The notes: generated by a model not told the origin, from the sequence alone. Positions 19,650 through 30,477 are shown, numbered from the stretch's first letter. The stretch: DNA of 64,000 nucleotides from Bryopsis sp. KO-2023 (GCA_030272585.1 BSYQ01000005.1:682001-746000), one strand, 5' to 3'. Numbers and translations: made by a program.

Positions 19650-21367
19650 GATTCCTCCTCCCCTGGAGCAAAGGTATCAAAAGCATCCTAGCCCCCCCCC
19701 CTTGTTTTTCCTTTATGCTGAAGTCTCCACTGACAACAAACCTTAAAGAATCAAAATATCATTTCATGATTACGCCGTGGGATAATCAACACAACAACGA
19801 GTCGACCAAAACAGAGCACCAGTCAAACACGCACCACTCGTTTGTTCAGCAAAGAGTCGATTCCACTGGAATCGTTGCAAGCTTTGCTCCTCGAAAGGGC
19901 AGCTCTATGCAAGCTGGTGTTCTGCTGGGTTCACCATCTCTTGGCGTTCCTCTGCAGACGTAAATCGAGTCAAAAGTTAGCATGCAACCGATCGGTGGCA
20001 TCTCCTGTGGAGGAAGGGATCGAGGGCGAGCTAAATCCACTCCAATTGCGAGGCTGCTGGCAGGTGCACAATGAAATGAGTGTTTTGATTTGAAGCAGGG
20101 AACGAAGCATTTCGGCGGCACTCAAAGTCTCGCTCTAAAATGGTAGCGAAGTGTTAGCTTGTGCAGTTGCGACCCCACGTCAAACACTCACTGGCATACC
20201 TCGCTGATAAGTGGAGGCTCAGTTTCTGTCAGTCGGACGGAGGACTGACAGAAACGGGGGGCCGACAGAAACAACGACAGTTGGAGAGCGCCTCCTATTT
20301 GGATGGTTGGATCGATCAGATGGAAAAGCGAACTTCATCGTGTGAAAGCATTTTGGAGAGGAGGTGTGGTTTTCTCGTCATTGAGCTTTTTGAATTTTAT
20401 TTTATTTTGTTCTGCTATGGATTCACTAGGTGGCTGAACAATTCGAATTCATAGGAGGGGGGGGCTGTTTTGAGTCAAGATATTATAATTCGATGAATTT
20501 CTCTTTTGGAGAAACAGTTCCTCTGAAATATGTTGAGTATTTGTGGATATCTGAAAATCTGTGGAAGGGACGACTGTCCTGACCAGCAACAGGCACAAAG
20601 AAAACTAGGTTTTAAAATCAAGACTGGGGCTTTTTATTTGTGGGGAGGAATAAAAATGTGTGCTTTGTTTTGGGGTGTCATGATTCGTTTTACATTGAGA
20701 ACGAAAATAGGAGGGAAATTTTGAGGATTCTGGGTTTTCTCTGCACACTTGAACATCGACAAAAGATTTAGCTCTTGGAAGGGCTGTTTCTTTTGCTTAA
20801 AAGGCGAGGAGTCCTGAAACAAAATTGCCTAAGACTTATATTGGACAACTAAGACATACGTTGTTCCAGGAAGTAGATATCTGCATTTTTTTCTTAAAAG
20901 TTTCCTCTATAGGGGCAAAAAAGTTAACATTAATCTGAAAAGATAGAGGTGATTGGAGTACTATGCATATGTGGGGAATCAAGTTCTTTGGGGGGGGGGG
21001 GGATGGTTGCCCAACTTAATTTTTTTCTTCTCTTTTTTGAAGTACTCAATGCATGTTTGATTCTGTTTGTTCTGACATATCACAGACAGTTCATCCAACT
21101 CAGAACAAATGGCAATTCTTTGCTGAACTCTAACAGACCACAGATTTGTCGCCTGGATTTCTCTGGAACAAAAGCAGTCTCTCGTTTTTCCATCTCTTTT
21201 TTTTCAGCGAATTTTTTTTTAAGAAGGAACCCCCCCCCTCGAAAATCTTAGATTGACAACAAAAGCAAAAAAAAATAAAATATCCAGGACGAAGGACAAA
21301 ACTCTGGCTTATGAAAAACGAAATGTAGAAGAAAGTGAAGGCCTCGAAAACGAACCAAAACGCCAAT
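19650..21367. other. intergenic; one 13-bp-arm hairpin
   Basis: No gene recognised. A perfect inverted repeat (gtttctgtcagtc, loop of 8, complement) lies at 20222-20255. A 17-base hairpin (cgattcca/tggaatcg) lies near 19858-19874. Runs of G and C occur near 20455 and 20990. Confidence 0.4.
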
Positions 21368-21604
21368 TCATTCAAACGACGTCGATTTTTTTGCCTTGAC
21401 CATTGCGTAGACCTCCACTTCGCACAGCTGCATATATTCCTTGGGTTTTACAATGGTGATGGTCACGAATCTACCCCGCAACGCACAGAGAAACGACTTG
21501 GTTTCGCCCTTGCCAATCGTCCCACCGATCAAACAAGCGGGGTTCGAACGGGGAAACGGATTGTCACCAATCGATATAACAAAATTGGACAACCTCCTCT
21601 CCAT
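21368..21604 (-). CDS. F5/8 type C (fucolectin-like) domain, C-terminal exon or fragment
   Basis: The minus-strand frame ends in TGA at 21370-21368 and reads RRLSNFVISIGD, NPACLIGG, then LRGRFVTITIVKPKEYMQLC followed by EVEVYA. That order, with the LCEVEVY end and the RG(R/K)xVxI strand, is the C-terminal half of fucolectin / pentraxin-like F5/8C domains, which bind carbohydrates, usually outside the cell. The N-terminal half (normally ending in a WW-x-VDLG strand) was not found upstream (21605-22400), and no signal peptide is attached. It is either a last exon with a distant partner or a fragment. The plus strand here also has an open frame, taken as a shadow. Confidence 0.5.
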   Translation of the reverse strand: MERRLSNFVISIGDNPFPRSNPACLIGGTIGKGETKSFLCALRGRFVTITIVKPKEYMQLCEVEVYAMVKAKKSTSFE

Positions 21605-24600
21605 TGTTCGGGTGGCAAGTGGTGCTCAAGTGGGAATTGCTTCTCTTTGTCGCCGTCTGAATGGCCTAGATGGCAGGGGTGATGTTCGTAAGGAGATCAT
21701 GTGCAGTTTTCGAGAAGTTTGCGAGGTGAGAGGACTTGCACTCACAAAGCTGGAGTGCCCGAATCGGTGCTTGTCGTGGCCATTTCTATTTTATTTTATC
21801 CAAATGTTCCCGTTCAGGTCAGCGGGGTGAACACTGGGGCGTTTCTGTGTGAATCCAACACGGTTCGCTGGCAACGCTGAGGGGGTTGGGATGACGTGAT
21901 TTCTCGTTTGCTTTTCGTATTTCCGTCGACGCCTCCAGCGATTGATCTCCTTACATGGAAGAAAACTTGGGATGAATTTTCAATAAAACCAGTTTTTCTA
22001 TTTCCTAGGCATATTTAGGGATATGTCTTTTGTTCTTAAATGGGGGGTGGAAAGCAAACACTGACCATCCTGTTTTTTTCCCTGTGGAAATCTCAGAGCA
22101 TCAAGCCACCAAGAAGCTGATTTCTTGGCAAGCGAGGTCTAGCATCAAAGGAAACCACCTCTTGACTTTTTAGAAGGGGTAACATTTTGTAATGACTGGT
22201 GTTGAGGATGACTGTGGTGATTTGTCCCCAAGGCAAGCAACTTCTCCATTTTCCATCCATATTTCCTGAAAATTTATCGTGTAAAAAGGAATTGACAGCC
22301 AGTTTTATGCGGTTTCCTTTTTGTTTTGCTGATTTTTCTATTGCATGACTGCACCAATTTGAGGAGGTCAAAACTTTGAGTTTTTTGCATTTATCAGGGG
22401 ATTGTGTGATGGGGCCTGTCAATTTGCACGGGCTCCTATCGTGAGTTATCACATGACCCGAAGGCTGCTGGAGGGGCATTCCAAACAAGTCTTGTTCTAT
22501 GTGCACGACTCCAAGTCCAGGGTTCGGCTTGCACTTGTGGTATGACCAAGTGGAAAAAGCAGGAATGTCTAAAACAAACAGCAAAAAAAAAAAGCAACTG
22601 GAATATCGAAAAAAAAAATTCAAAAAAAAAAGCAACAGGAATGTCTAAAGAAAAACCAAAAATAAAAAATAAATAAATAAACAGGAATGTCTATACACTC
22701 GACTGTTGGCTTGTTTTCATGTGCAGTGGTCGGGAACATAAAAGTAGGTGTTCTTTTTTTTTGATGGGATTCATTCTGATTTTCGAGTTGTGGAAACCCA
22801 TAAGAGAAAAAGGATTCAGAGACTGAAACACTAGTGTATCATGTTTTCTTTTGGCAGGGAACTGACATTCGTGGAACTGGCCATTTTGTGTATAAGTCCG
22901 AGCCAGATTTTGCAGATTTTGTTGCAGCTCCACCTTTGAGAGGCACGAATCGTTCACAGGTGAACTCCAAGGGCCCCCCCCCCAAAAAAAACAAAAAAGA
23001 AGGAAAAAAAATGGACGGCATCAATTCTTTATGTAAACTTTAAGAAAACTTTGCAGGCTTTGTGTTGATATTTATAAGGGGCCAGCACAGCAACAGGCAA
23101 TCCCTGTCAATACATTCTTCTTACATGAATTTCACGTTTTTTTGTTGTTTGGTGTGCTACGCATTCTCATCCAAAAGGAATTCCATGTTTTTTCGCTTGG
23201 GGTCTGACTAGTCATTTATGTTTTGTGGATGAGAAAAAGAATACGGAAGAAGGTGTTTCTTATTCTGGCCAATTAGGCATTATAATGATAAGATTATAAG
23301 ATAATTATCTTAATTTGGCTGAGTGCCACCAATGAAATGCCATGTCGCACACTTTGATACAGTGTTGGGAAACGATGATTCCTGATTTTCTGGCCAGGTT
23401 ATGTCGTGGCTTGCACAACTGGGGGCAAATCAACAAGCCCCCATGAGAAAGGATTCAATCGAAAAAGAGCTGAAAAAACCAGACGTAGACAGGTCCGTTC
23501 AAATCTCCAGCCAACGCTTGTGACTCTCTCTTTTTGCCGTGTGCTCGTTCATTTTCGATCAATGTGGGATGACTAATCCTGAATGATGGCCTTATATTCA
23601 AGTGCTGAAGTTCCAACTGTCTATGTGAATGAGGATGTGGTGTTGGTAAAAAAATTTCCTGCAAGTTTCATTGTTCTGTTTTTCAAACCTTTTTTTTTTT
23701 TTTTTAATTTGAGAAATGCCAGTTGTTGTTTGTCTATATTTAAAAAAAAAAAATGGTTGAAAACAGAAAATATGAGGCAATTCGAGAGGATACAGGGAAA
23801 ACTGAGGAGGGGTATCACTACAAAAATTTTTACTTGGTGGGGAATGACGGTGAGGAAATGCTCGCTATAAAAGGACCCAAAAGAAATCGGTGAGAAAAAA
23901 TATGCTGATCTTGGGTTAAAATTTACAAATCGAAATGCCAGGGATCCACAAACAAAAAAAAGGGATAGTCTGGAAGCAGGTCGACACCTTCCTGGTGGCG
24001 CTTGGACCTCCTTTCCAGCAACTGATCTCTGAGTCTTTTTGAAATCATTGTTTTTTTGATGCACGTTGTCGAAAAGCACTGACTAATCTTTGTTTTTTCC
24101 TCGGGTCGTAGGCGGTACATGTACTCCTCAGTTTCTGAGCTGAATTCTCAAAGTTTTGACAGCAGCAAGGAGTGCATGGAGTGGTTGGAATGGGTGATCG
24201 GCAAAAGAGAGAAACCCCCTTTGTCGAAGCGGGACCGCAAGGCTTTCAAAAGTTATGCAGCGACAGGCCTTTTGCCCGACCAGAAAAAAACAACAACGGA
24301 AAGCAGTTCCATTGATGAACCACCAACGGTGGAGATGGCCTTGGCTGGCAGGTCTGACCTGTTGGAGTGGGTGACCAAGGATCCAGACAAAGAAACGCTG
24401 AAAGTTTTTCATGAATGGGCTGAGAAATTGGGTGGCAATGTGGTGGATGAACAACCTGCAGAGGATGTCACTGGGCCAAACAGTAAATGGACATCCAGCG
24501 AAGATGCCATTGAAATTCTCGAAAGGATTGACAGGTTGACAAAATACTGCTTTTGTCTTTGGAACGTCAGTACTTCAAGAGAGGTTCTCCTCGCCCTCCC

Positions 24601-24828
24601 CCCTTTGCCGATTCTGACCTTCTTTGAGTTGATGTGGATGTGCAGCCTTTGGGACAATATCTGAAGTTGTGAGTTTCTGAAAAGTGTGTGTTATTGGTGG
24701 TTGATGTCATTTTCTATCTGATTTTGCTTTCAGCGAAACCACAAGCTTGCACTATGGGAAATCCACCCCTGTGCGACCGTGTGAAAATACGGTCGCACAG
24801 GGTTGGAAAGCCAAAGCCGCTTTCCACG

Positions 24829-24896
24829 AAGCGAAAGAGTGGTTAACGCTTCGGGGACGTTCGGCGTATCTGGGTTCGACTCCCAGACGTCCCTTC
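24829..24896 (+). other. truncated tRNA-like module near the left end of the CACTA element
   Basis: A D-arm-like segment with the tRNA-Ser/Leu hallmark GAGTGGTTAA (24837-24846) precedes a perfect T-arm, CTGGGTTCGACTCCCAG, with B-box GGTTCGACTCC at 24873-24883. A 7-bp stem ggGACGT/ACGTCCc encloses the T-arm. The anticodon region is missing, so it is not called a tRNA gene. Confidence 0.5.
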
Positions 24897-24954
24897 TGAA
24901 AGCTCTAATGAAAATTGGAGCATTTTCTTATGTTCGACGACACAGTCGTCAGGG

Positions 24955-25110
24955 TGGGTCGGGGACCGGAGAACAAGCAGGTCGCACGCGATGTGCGACT
25001 GAACTGATAAGGTCGCACCGGGAAACAAACAGGTCGCACACGATGTGCGACTTTCACTTTAGTCGCACAGCGTGTGCGACTTCGTGTGCGACTTCGTGTG
25101 CGACTTGTAT
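24955..25110. repeat. left subterminal GTGCGAC repeats of the CACTA element
   Basis: At least eight copies of GTCGCAC or GTGCGAC in both orientations, ending in a direct run of cgtgtgcgactt. Subterminal repeats of this kind bind the element's own transposition proteins in known CACTA elements; that role here is inferred. Confidence 0.7.
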
Positions 25111-25331
25111 TTTTTTTCTTCTTCTTCCTAATCCGTGGCCAGCAGCGATATGACTAATCACTGCAACAACAAAACCTATACGACGTTTGGTTTCATTTTC
25201 TTCGGTACCCTGCTTCCAGCCCAGCGCCTACCATCGCAGCGCCGCCACGAGAACGCTGCTTCAAGACGCGGCTCTGTTCGTCAGGGATTTTTCCTTGGCT
25301 TCCGTGTTTGGGGGGGCTTGCCAGATTGGAA

Positions 25332-27189
25332 ATGGAGTCGAATGATGGCGAAGCACCCAAAAGAGAGGCGCTGCGGAAAGCCGGTCAGGACTACTTTCAA
25401 AAAGCTTTGAAGGAGCAAGCTGAGAAGGGGAAAACTCTGAACGAATGAAAGAGAAAGTTGCAGCAAGGGGGGGGCCTTGGAGTGGAAGGGAGTGTCGAAG
25501 CGGAAGACCAGGATATTGAAGCAGTGGGACGAGTGATTCAAGGCTCTAAGTATTACGTGTTCTTGGCTGTGTATGCTGCCTGCCAAGCTGCTGGGCTGGT
25601 GCTGCTGGAGGTAATTGTTTTGGTTGTAATTGGGAAGCTGATTATGTTTAAAAAAAAAAAAACAAAAGTAAGAAACCCTCTTTGATCAAATTGAAAAAAA
25701 CTGGGAAAATGTAAAGACGAGGGAGGGGGGGGTGTCCTGTCAAACAAGATTTTCTAATGTTTTATTTTATTAATGATGTTTGGGGGGTTGGGCCTGGGAG
25801 TTGCTTATAGCCAATCAAAATCAGAAAGATAGGATGCAGATCCAGCTGTGTATTTTGTTGCAGAAAAAGCTTCTATATATGTGTCGTTTTTTAATCTTTG
25901 TTTCCCTTCGACTTCCAGCCTGTTCCTGGAAATAGGCGAACATAACAATTCTCAGTGCGAAAAAAAGTGACAATCATCATTGCAAGAAGGAAGATAGGAA
26001 CATACAATCCCAAAAAACAAGCCTTTCGCTGTAAGGTGAAGAGTGGCTTTATTTTGTTTGCGACAGAGATGCGCTCGGCTGGTGAAAACTCCGTTTCTAA
26101 TTGCATTTTGGCACATGATTCCGTTGCCGCTTGTCCTATGGGGATTAAGCCTGGCTGGAATAGTTTCCCTGAAAAGCTATAGCTGGATGAGGCTCCGCGC
26201 CAATCTATTAGTCACGCTTGTCCACGCGATCCAAGTGAGTAGCAGCTCAGTCACTGTCTGCTGAAAATTTATGCCAATATTTCCTGGAAATATTGTGTGT
26301 GTGTGTGTATATTCCATTTTTTCTGCCATCAACACCTACTTCAAAAGTCGAATTCACAGTTGTGCATTGGACAAAGTTTGGCCAATGGCAAGCAGTTGCG
26401 GAAACCCTCCATAATCAAGGATCTGAAAGGGCAACAGGAAGCTGCTTGCAATTTTTTCACATGCTCGCTCATGAAAGAATTGGGTTTTTTTTGGTGCCTA
26501 TCATGTGTTTTTGACTTGGTTTCAGGTGCGTCTGTGTTTCGCAGTTTTTGTCCCTTGTTCTGGGGTTGTGCTTCAAGGCGTGGTTTTCCTTATCACCTGG
26601 ATTTGCTTTTCGCTGATTTTGCTGGAGGTGGCTTTCGATGTGCAAATTTTCGGGAAATCGATGCTCCGTAAACAGCAACTTGCGTTGATGATCGGTCTCG
26701 CTGGCTTCTGCAAGTTGTTTTGGCTGGAAGCATTCTCAGGTTTTCCTCAGATATTATTTTTATTTTGATTATTTTTTTTTCCGGCTTTGTCCAGCAGTTC
26801 GATTGGGATAATTGCATTTGTTTAATTCACCACTGTGGGTAGAATCCATAACGCTTTCAGCCTTGGAGCAACTCAAAATAAAACAACGAAATAAAGGAAA
26901 AAGCATTGCACTCCCTCACAGTTGGAAATGTTTTGCCTGAAGAAACCGTATAGTTAGTTGAACTGCCAGACTAAGCTTGAAAGAGGTGTGTACAAGAATG
27001 TGAATAGATAAAAAAATGGGGTTGGGTGGTGCAGTGGTTCAGGCCAGCTCCACGGATGCATCGCTGATATGGGGGGCGATGTCCATGTTGGTGTGGACAA
27101 TTGCTCAAGGAGGAAGGTTCTTACTGTCGCTGGTCGAAAGAGACACTTCGACAGCATCTGAGCTGGTCAAGAGGGTGGAATCCATGTGA
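25332..27189 (+). pseudogene. multi-pass membrane-protein gene inside the CACTA element, one in-frame TGA
   Basis: Exons 25332-25610, 26067-26234, 26526-26739 and 27035-27189 join in phase with GT-AG junctions to about 270 codons. A Lys/Glu-rich N-terminus (MESNDGEAPKREALRKAGQD) is followed by one in-frame TGA at 25446-25448 and the frame continues open. Hydrophobic segments follow: KYYVFLAVYAACQAAGLVLL; FWHMIPLPLVLWGLSLAGIV; AVFVPCSGVVLQGVVFLITW; and a final one around SLIWGAMSMLVWTIA. Five or six membrane passes are likely. No family was recognised. A further open hydrophobic stretch at 27336-27488 does not fit in phase. It is probably a host gene copy captured by the element, inactivated by the TGA unless that is read through. 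Confidence 0.5.
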
Positions 27190-27489
27190 GGTAAAACACA
27201 CCAAAACAATCACCCCTCTTTCTTCCCTTTCCTATTCATGTTTTCAAAGGGTTTTGTTGGGTTCATGAAACGTACCCCCCCCAGCAAAAGCTGCTTCGAG
27301 ATCGACGCCTTTTCTTTTTGTTATTTTTGTAAGGGAATTCTGACCTGGATGAAGAAGACAAAATGTTACGAGAATCGGCTGTGAAATGGGAGCCTGCAGA
27401 TCACATGTTTTATCAACATGCCATCCCAGCCATTCCCGTGTTAATACTCGGCTTCCTGTTCGAAGAGGCCTACACGCTGGTGGCCTGAA

Positions 27490-28059
27490 ATTCCACCAAA
27501 TTTCAGCTAGTGTCGACTGAAATTCTTGTTTTCCTATGCCTTCCACAGCCTAATCAGAGTATTCAGAAAATGGAGGGGTATCAGTGGTCGGAATGGAAAG
27601 CTGCATGAAGGGCAGTCGATCAACGATCCGAAGAGGTGGCCGGCAATCACGGTTGTGGGGAGCAAATAACGATACGAATTCCGGTGCTCTGTTTGCCCCG
27701 GTTCCCTATTCTTGAAGGGGGTATGTCTGTGGTACGATGGGGGCATCAAGGGTGGCAGGGGGGGTTACACTGTGGGGAAAGGAAGTGTGATGAGGGGGGT
27801 ATGGATTTGCTTGTTGATTTTGACGAGGGCTCTTGCTGGAAACCACACTTCATTCTGTAATTCAAAATGGAATTTCTAGAGAAACTCAGACTGGAAGAGA
27901 GGTGGATGTTTTGATCGAGAAAGATTGGAATGGTGAAGTTGTATGGGAATTGGAATATATTTGAACGATGTTTTACCTTGCTCTGGGTGGGAATTGTTGT
28001 TTATTGGGGGTGGGGGAAGGAATGATATGTAATATGAGTTTAATGTTGTTTTTTTTGGT
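27490..28059. other. interior of the CACTA element, no gene recognised
   Basis: G-rich and T-rich sequence between the cargo gene and the right subterminal repeats. No domain was recognised on either strand. Confidence 0.4.
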
Positions 28060-28125
28060 TGTCTGGTCGCACCTGCATGCGACTCAATTTCCACGACTCT
28101 ATTCGAGTCGCACAACACAACCAAC

Positions 28126-28509
28126 GGTCGCATATGGGTGGCTACTTGGTCGCACACTTTTGCGACCTAATTTTCATGACTTTCTCCCCGGTCGCATATG
28201 GGTGGCTACCTGGTCGCACACCCCTGCGACCTAACTGTGACGATTTTTGTTTCGGTCGCATATGGGTGGCTACCTGGTCGCACACCCCTGCGACCTGACT
28301 GTGACGATTTTTGTTTCGGTCGCATATGGGTGGCTACCTGGTCGCACACCCCTGCGACCTGACTGTGACGATTTTTGTTTCGGTCGCATATGGGTGGCTA
28401 CCTGGTCGCACACCCCTGCGACCTGACTGTGACGATTTTTGTTTCGGTCGCATATGGGTGGCTACCTGGTCGCACACCCCTGCGACCTAAAGCTTCTGCG
28501 ACCTCAATA
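28126..28509 (+). repeat. six 64-bp tandem repeats in the right subterminal region
   Basis: Units start at 28126, 28190, 28254, 28318, 28382 and 28446, each with ggtcgcatatgggtggct followed by a gtcgcacac...tgcgacc hairpin. The middle units look identical over most of their length, indicating recent tandem amplification within the element. Confidence 0.9.
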
Positions 28510-28830
28510 TTTCGGTCGCACACACTTATGTCGCACACAGGTGCGACTGTTTTTTGTCTCTGCGACTGGGGACTGCATCAAAGACGTCACCTCTGTGCGA
28601 CTTTAAATTTTAGGTCGAATACGGGTGGCTACCTGGGCGCACAGGGGTGCGACCGTTGACGTCGCGTGCACGACTCTGTACACTTCACTGCGACATTACA
28701 AGTTTGGTCGCACAGGGGTGAATTTCCCATAGTGTTGAAGCTTTTGCAGCTGACCAAGATTTCTCAGGCCATTGCAATGCTTAAGACTCATGAAAACACG
28801 AGGGTTGCAGCCATAGCACAGCCAAGGTGA

Positions 28831-29343
28831 CCACCCTTCCTTGAGTTATCAAAATCAAAATCGTGTTGGAAGTCGATTTGTTGATGTACTGGTCGGTGCG
28901 TTACCAACATTGAGGTGGCTTCTGAGCATGTAATGTCTTTCTGTGTGTGCTATGAACGTTGAGGTTCAACAATGTGGTGCTGAAGGCATTATATTTATAA
29001 TTTATTTTTCTCGTTTCTCGTTTCGGCTGTAAAGAACCAGCGATAGAACGATCGCGTTTGGTGTGGGGGTGATGGCCTCGTTTTTCTAAAATGTAATTGT
29101 TTCTTGTGCTGGTGAAATTGATGTAATTGATGTTTGTTTGTTTGTTTGTTTGTTTGTTTATTTATTTGTTTTGTGCTGGTGAAATAATCAAATAATCATG
29201 TTCTTGTTTTTCTTCACACACATGCTCTTGTATCATTACGTTTTGTTTCTGGAACTGACGTAATATGTACGACACGATTTTCCGCCAACTTTCTGTCGAA
29301 CTGCGGAGTGCGCAAATAAAGACCTCTCCAACACCACTCGAGA
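28831..29343. other. intergenic, likely promoter of the methyltransferase gene
   Basis: No gene recognised. A (TTTG)n microsatellite lies at about 29131-29170. The methyltransferase start codon follows at 29344; no clear TATA box was seen. Confidence 0.4.
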
Positions 29344-30477
29344 ATGAACGCGAAACAGAGCCGAAACGTTGGTACGCCAGAGGTGCCGATATACGACATA
29401 AGGGAAGCGGAGCCTGGCGAAGTTCTTTTCGACTCGTTTGTGAATCCTGAGTCGACGGTGGGCGGAGGGACGGGCGGACTGGTCCAGCCCGACGGCACTG
29501 TGAAAGCCAGGCACTTGGGAGAGAAGTTTCGCAAGGTGCCTAACGAGATTCGCTACGATGCCAGAGGTCTCGAGCTGCACGACAAAATCTTGGAGCTGGA
29601 GGTGTACTACGGTGCCCGTTGTGAACGCGAGATCTTGCATGACAGGATCACGGAGATTGTGAAGTTCATCCCGGACAATGCGTCGATTGTTGAGCTGGGT
29701 TGCGGGAGTTTGACCAAAACAGGGACGATTTTGGACCGCTTGCGGAAGGAAGGCAGAAGCGGCGTCAAGTTTTTCGCCCTGGATATCGAGAAAGACTTCC
29801 TGGAGACCAGTTTGACGGCGCTGGTACAGGACCAGGAGAAGCAGAGCGTCCAGACGGGGAGCAAGGTTGAGTATGCAGGGCTGTATGGGAGCTACACGGA
29901 TGCGTTGTCGGGATTTCTCAAGAACCTGGGGGGGCCTCGGGTGCTGCTGTGGTTAGGTACGACGCTGGGGAACTGCACCAGAAGTGAGGCGTCTGCGCTT
30001 CTGGAAAGGTTTCAAAAAGAAGGGATGGAGGAGGGGGATGTGTTTTTCATCGGAATCGACAAACGGAAGGATCCGTTGGTGGTGGCGGCGGCGTACGTTG
30101 ACGCGGAGGGGTTGAACGCGGAGTTTGGGATGAATGGGTTGGACCACCTGAACGATATCCTCGGCACCCCAACTTTCGACCGGAGTTTGTTCGAGCATTT
30201 CTCGGGCTACAATGACGCCGAGGGACAAATCGAATCTTACTTCAGATGCTTGGAGGCGCACACCATTTCGGTCCCCTGTTCGGAGGGTCGTGTTGCTGTG
30301 GCTTTGAAAAAGGACGAGCTCATCCGGCATTCCGTCTCCGTCAAGTACTCCATGGACGAACTCGAAAAGCTGGGGGCCCAGACCGGACTGCACCTCGAGA
30401 AATCGTGGACGGACTCACGTGGGATGTACGCCTTTTGCATGTTCAGAAAGCCTCACAGCGACAAAGCAGTTCAATAG
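29344..30477 (+). CDS. egtD: EgtD-family SAM-dependent (histidine-type) methyltransferase
   Basis: A single intronless 377-residue frame starting at an ATG. It shows the order of the EgtD / DUF2260 family: YDARGLELHDKILELEVYYG with an R-x-E-x-EIL helix, the SAM-binding VELGCGSLTKT, FFALDIEKDFL, the LWLGTTLGN loop, FFIGIDKRKD, a FDRSLFEHFSGYND segment and a C-terminal SVKYSMDELEKLG. Known members trimethylate histidine to hercynine (the first step of ergothioneine synthesis) or methylate related amino acids. Fungal enzymes are usually fused to an EgtB domain; this one stands alone at the typical length of the lone methyltransferase. The exact substrate cannot be told from sequence. An AATAAA lies near 30672. 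Lack of introns, against intron-rich neighbours, could mean retroposition or transfer. Confidence 0.88.
   Translation: MNAKQSRNVGTPEVPIYDIREAEPGEVLFDSFVNPESTVGGGTGGLVQPDGTVKARHLGEKFRKVPNEIRYDARGLELHDKILELEVYYGARCEREILHDRITEIVKFIPDNASIVELGCGSLTKTGTILDRLRKEGRSGVKFFALDIEKDFLETSLTALVQDQEKQSVQTGSKVEYAGLYGSYTDALSGFLKNLGGPRVLLWLGTTLGNCTRSEASALLERFQKEGMEEGDVFFIGIDKRKDPLVVAAAYVDAEGLNAEFGMNGLDHLNDILGTPTFDRSLFEHFSGYNDAEGQIESYFRCLEAHTISVPCSEGRVAVALKKDELIRHSVSVKYSMDELEKLGAQTGLHLEKSWTDSRGMYAFCMFRKPHSDKAVQ

Larger units (their letters stand above)
24750..28734. mobile_element. CACTA-type DNA element (3,985 bp) carrying a membrane-protein gene
   Basis: Both ends start CACTATGGGAAAT or its near match and agree at 28 of 29 terminal bases. 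The 3-bp target duplication TTG flanks it (24747-24749 and 28735-28737). The CACTA start, 3-bp duplication and subterminal GTGCGAC / GTCGCAC repeats in both orientations fit the CACTA (EnSpm) superfamily. No transposase-like sequence was recognised inside. Instead there is a multi-exon membrane-protein gene (25332-27189). It is therefore probably non-autonomous and a gene-carrying (Pack-CACTA-like) element. Confidence 0.85.
22398..28830 (+). pseudogene. uncharacterised multi-exon gene, last exon split by a CACTA-type element
   Basis: Exons compatible in phase: 22398-22539, 22858-22959, 23398-23492, 23603-23645, about 23777-23889, 24112-24534, and 24734-24749 continuing at 28738-28830. Readable stretches include VLFYVHDSKSRVRLALV, GTDIRGTGHFVYKSEPDFAD, YVNEDVVL, NFYLVGNDGEEMLAIKG and RYMYSSVSELNSQSF. 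The C-terminal segment (TTSLKLLQLTKISQAIAMLK, then HENTRVAAIAQ) resembles the TFIIS N-terminal helical bundle; this is a weak, by-eye match. The true start, left of 22398, was not found. The frame reads cleanly across the insertion once the element and one TTG copy are removed, so the insertion is recent and disrupts an otherwise good exon. Confidence 0.55.

Noticed and set aside
21441..21830. Plus-strand 129-codon frame
   Set aside because: It overlaps the F5/8-domain exon on the other strand, whose motif evidence is much stronger; only the part after 21605 could be independent and has no recognisable domain.
28060..28660. CRISPR-like look of the 64-bp repeats
   Set aside because: The units are tandem without variable spacers and sit inside a transposon end in a eukaryotic genome.
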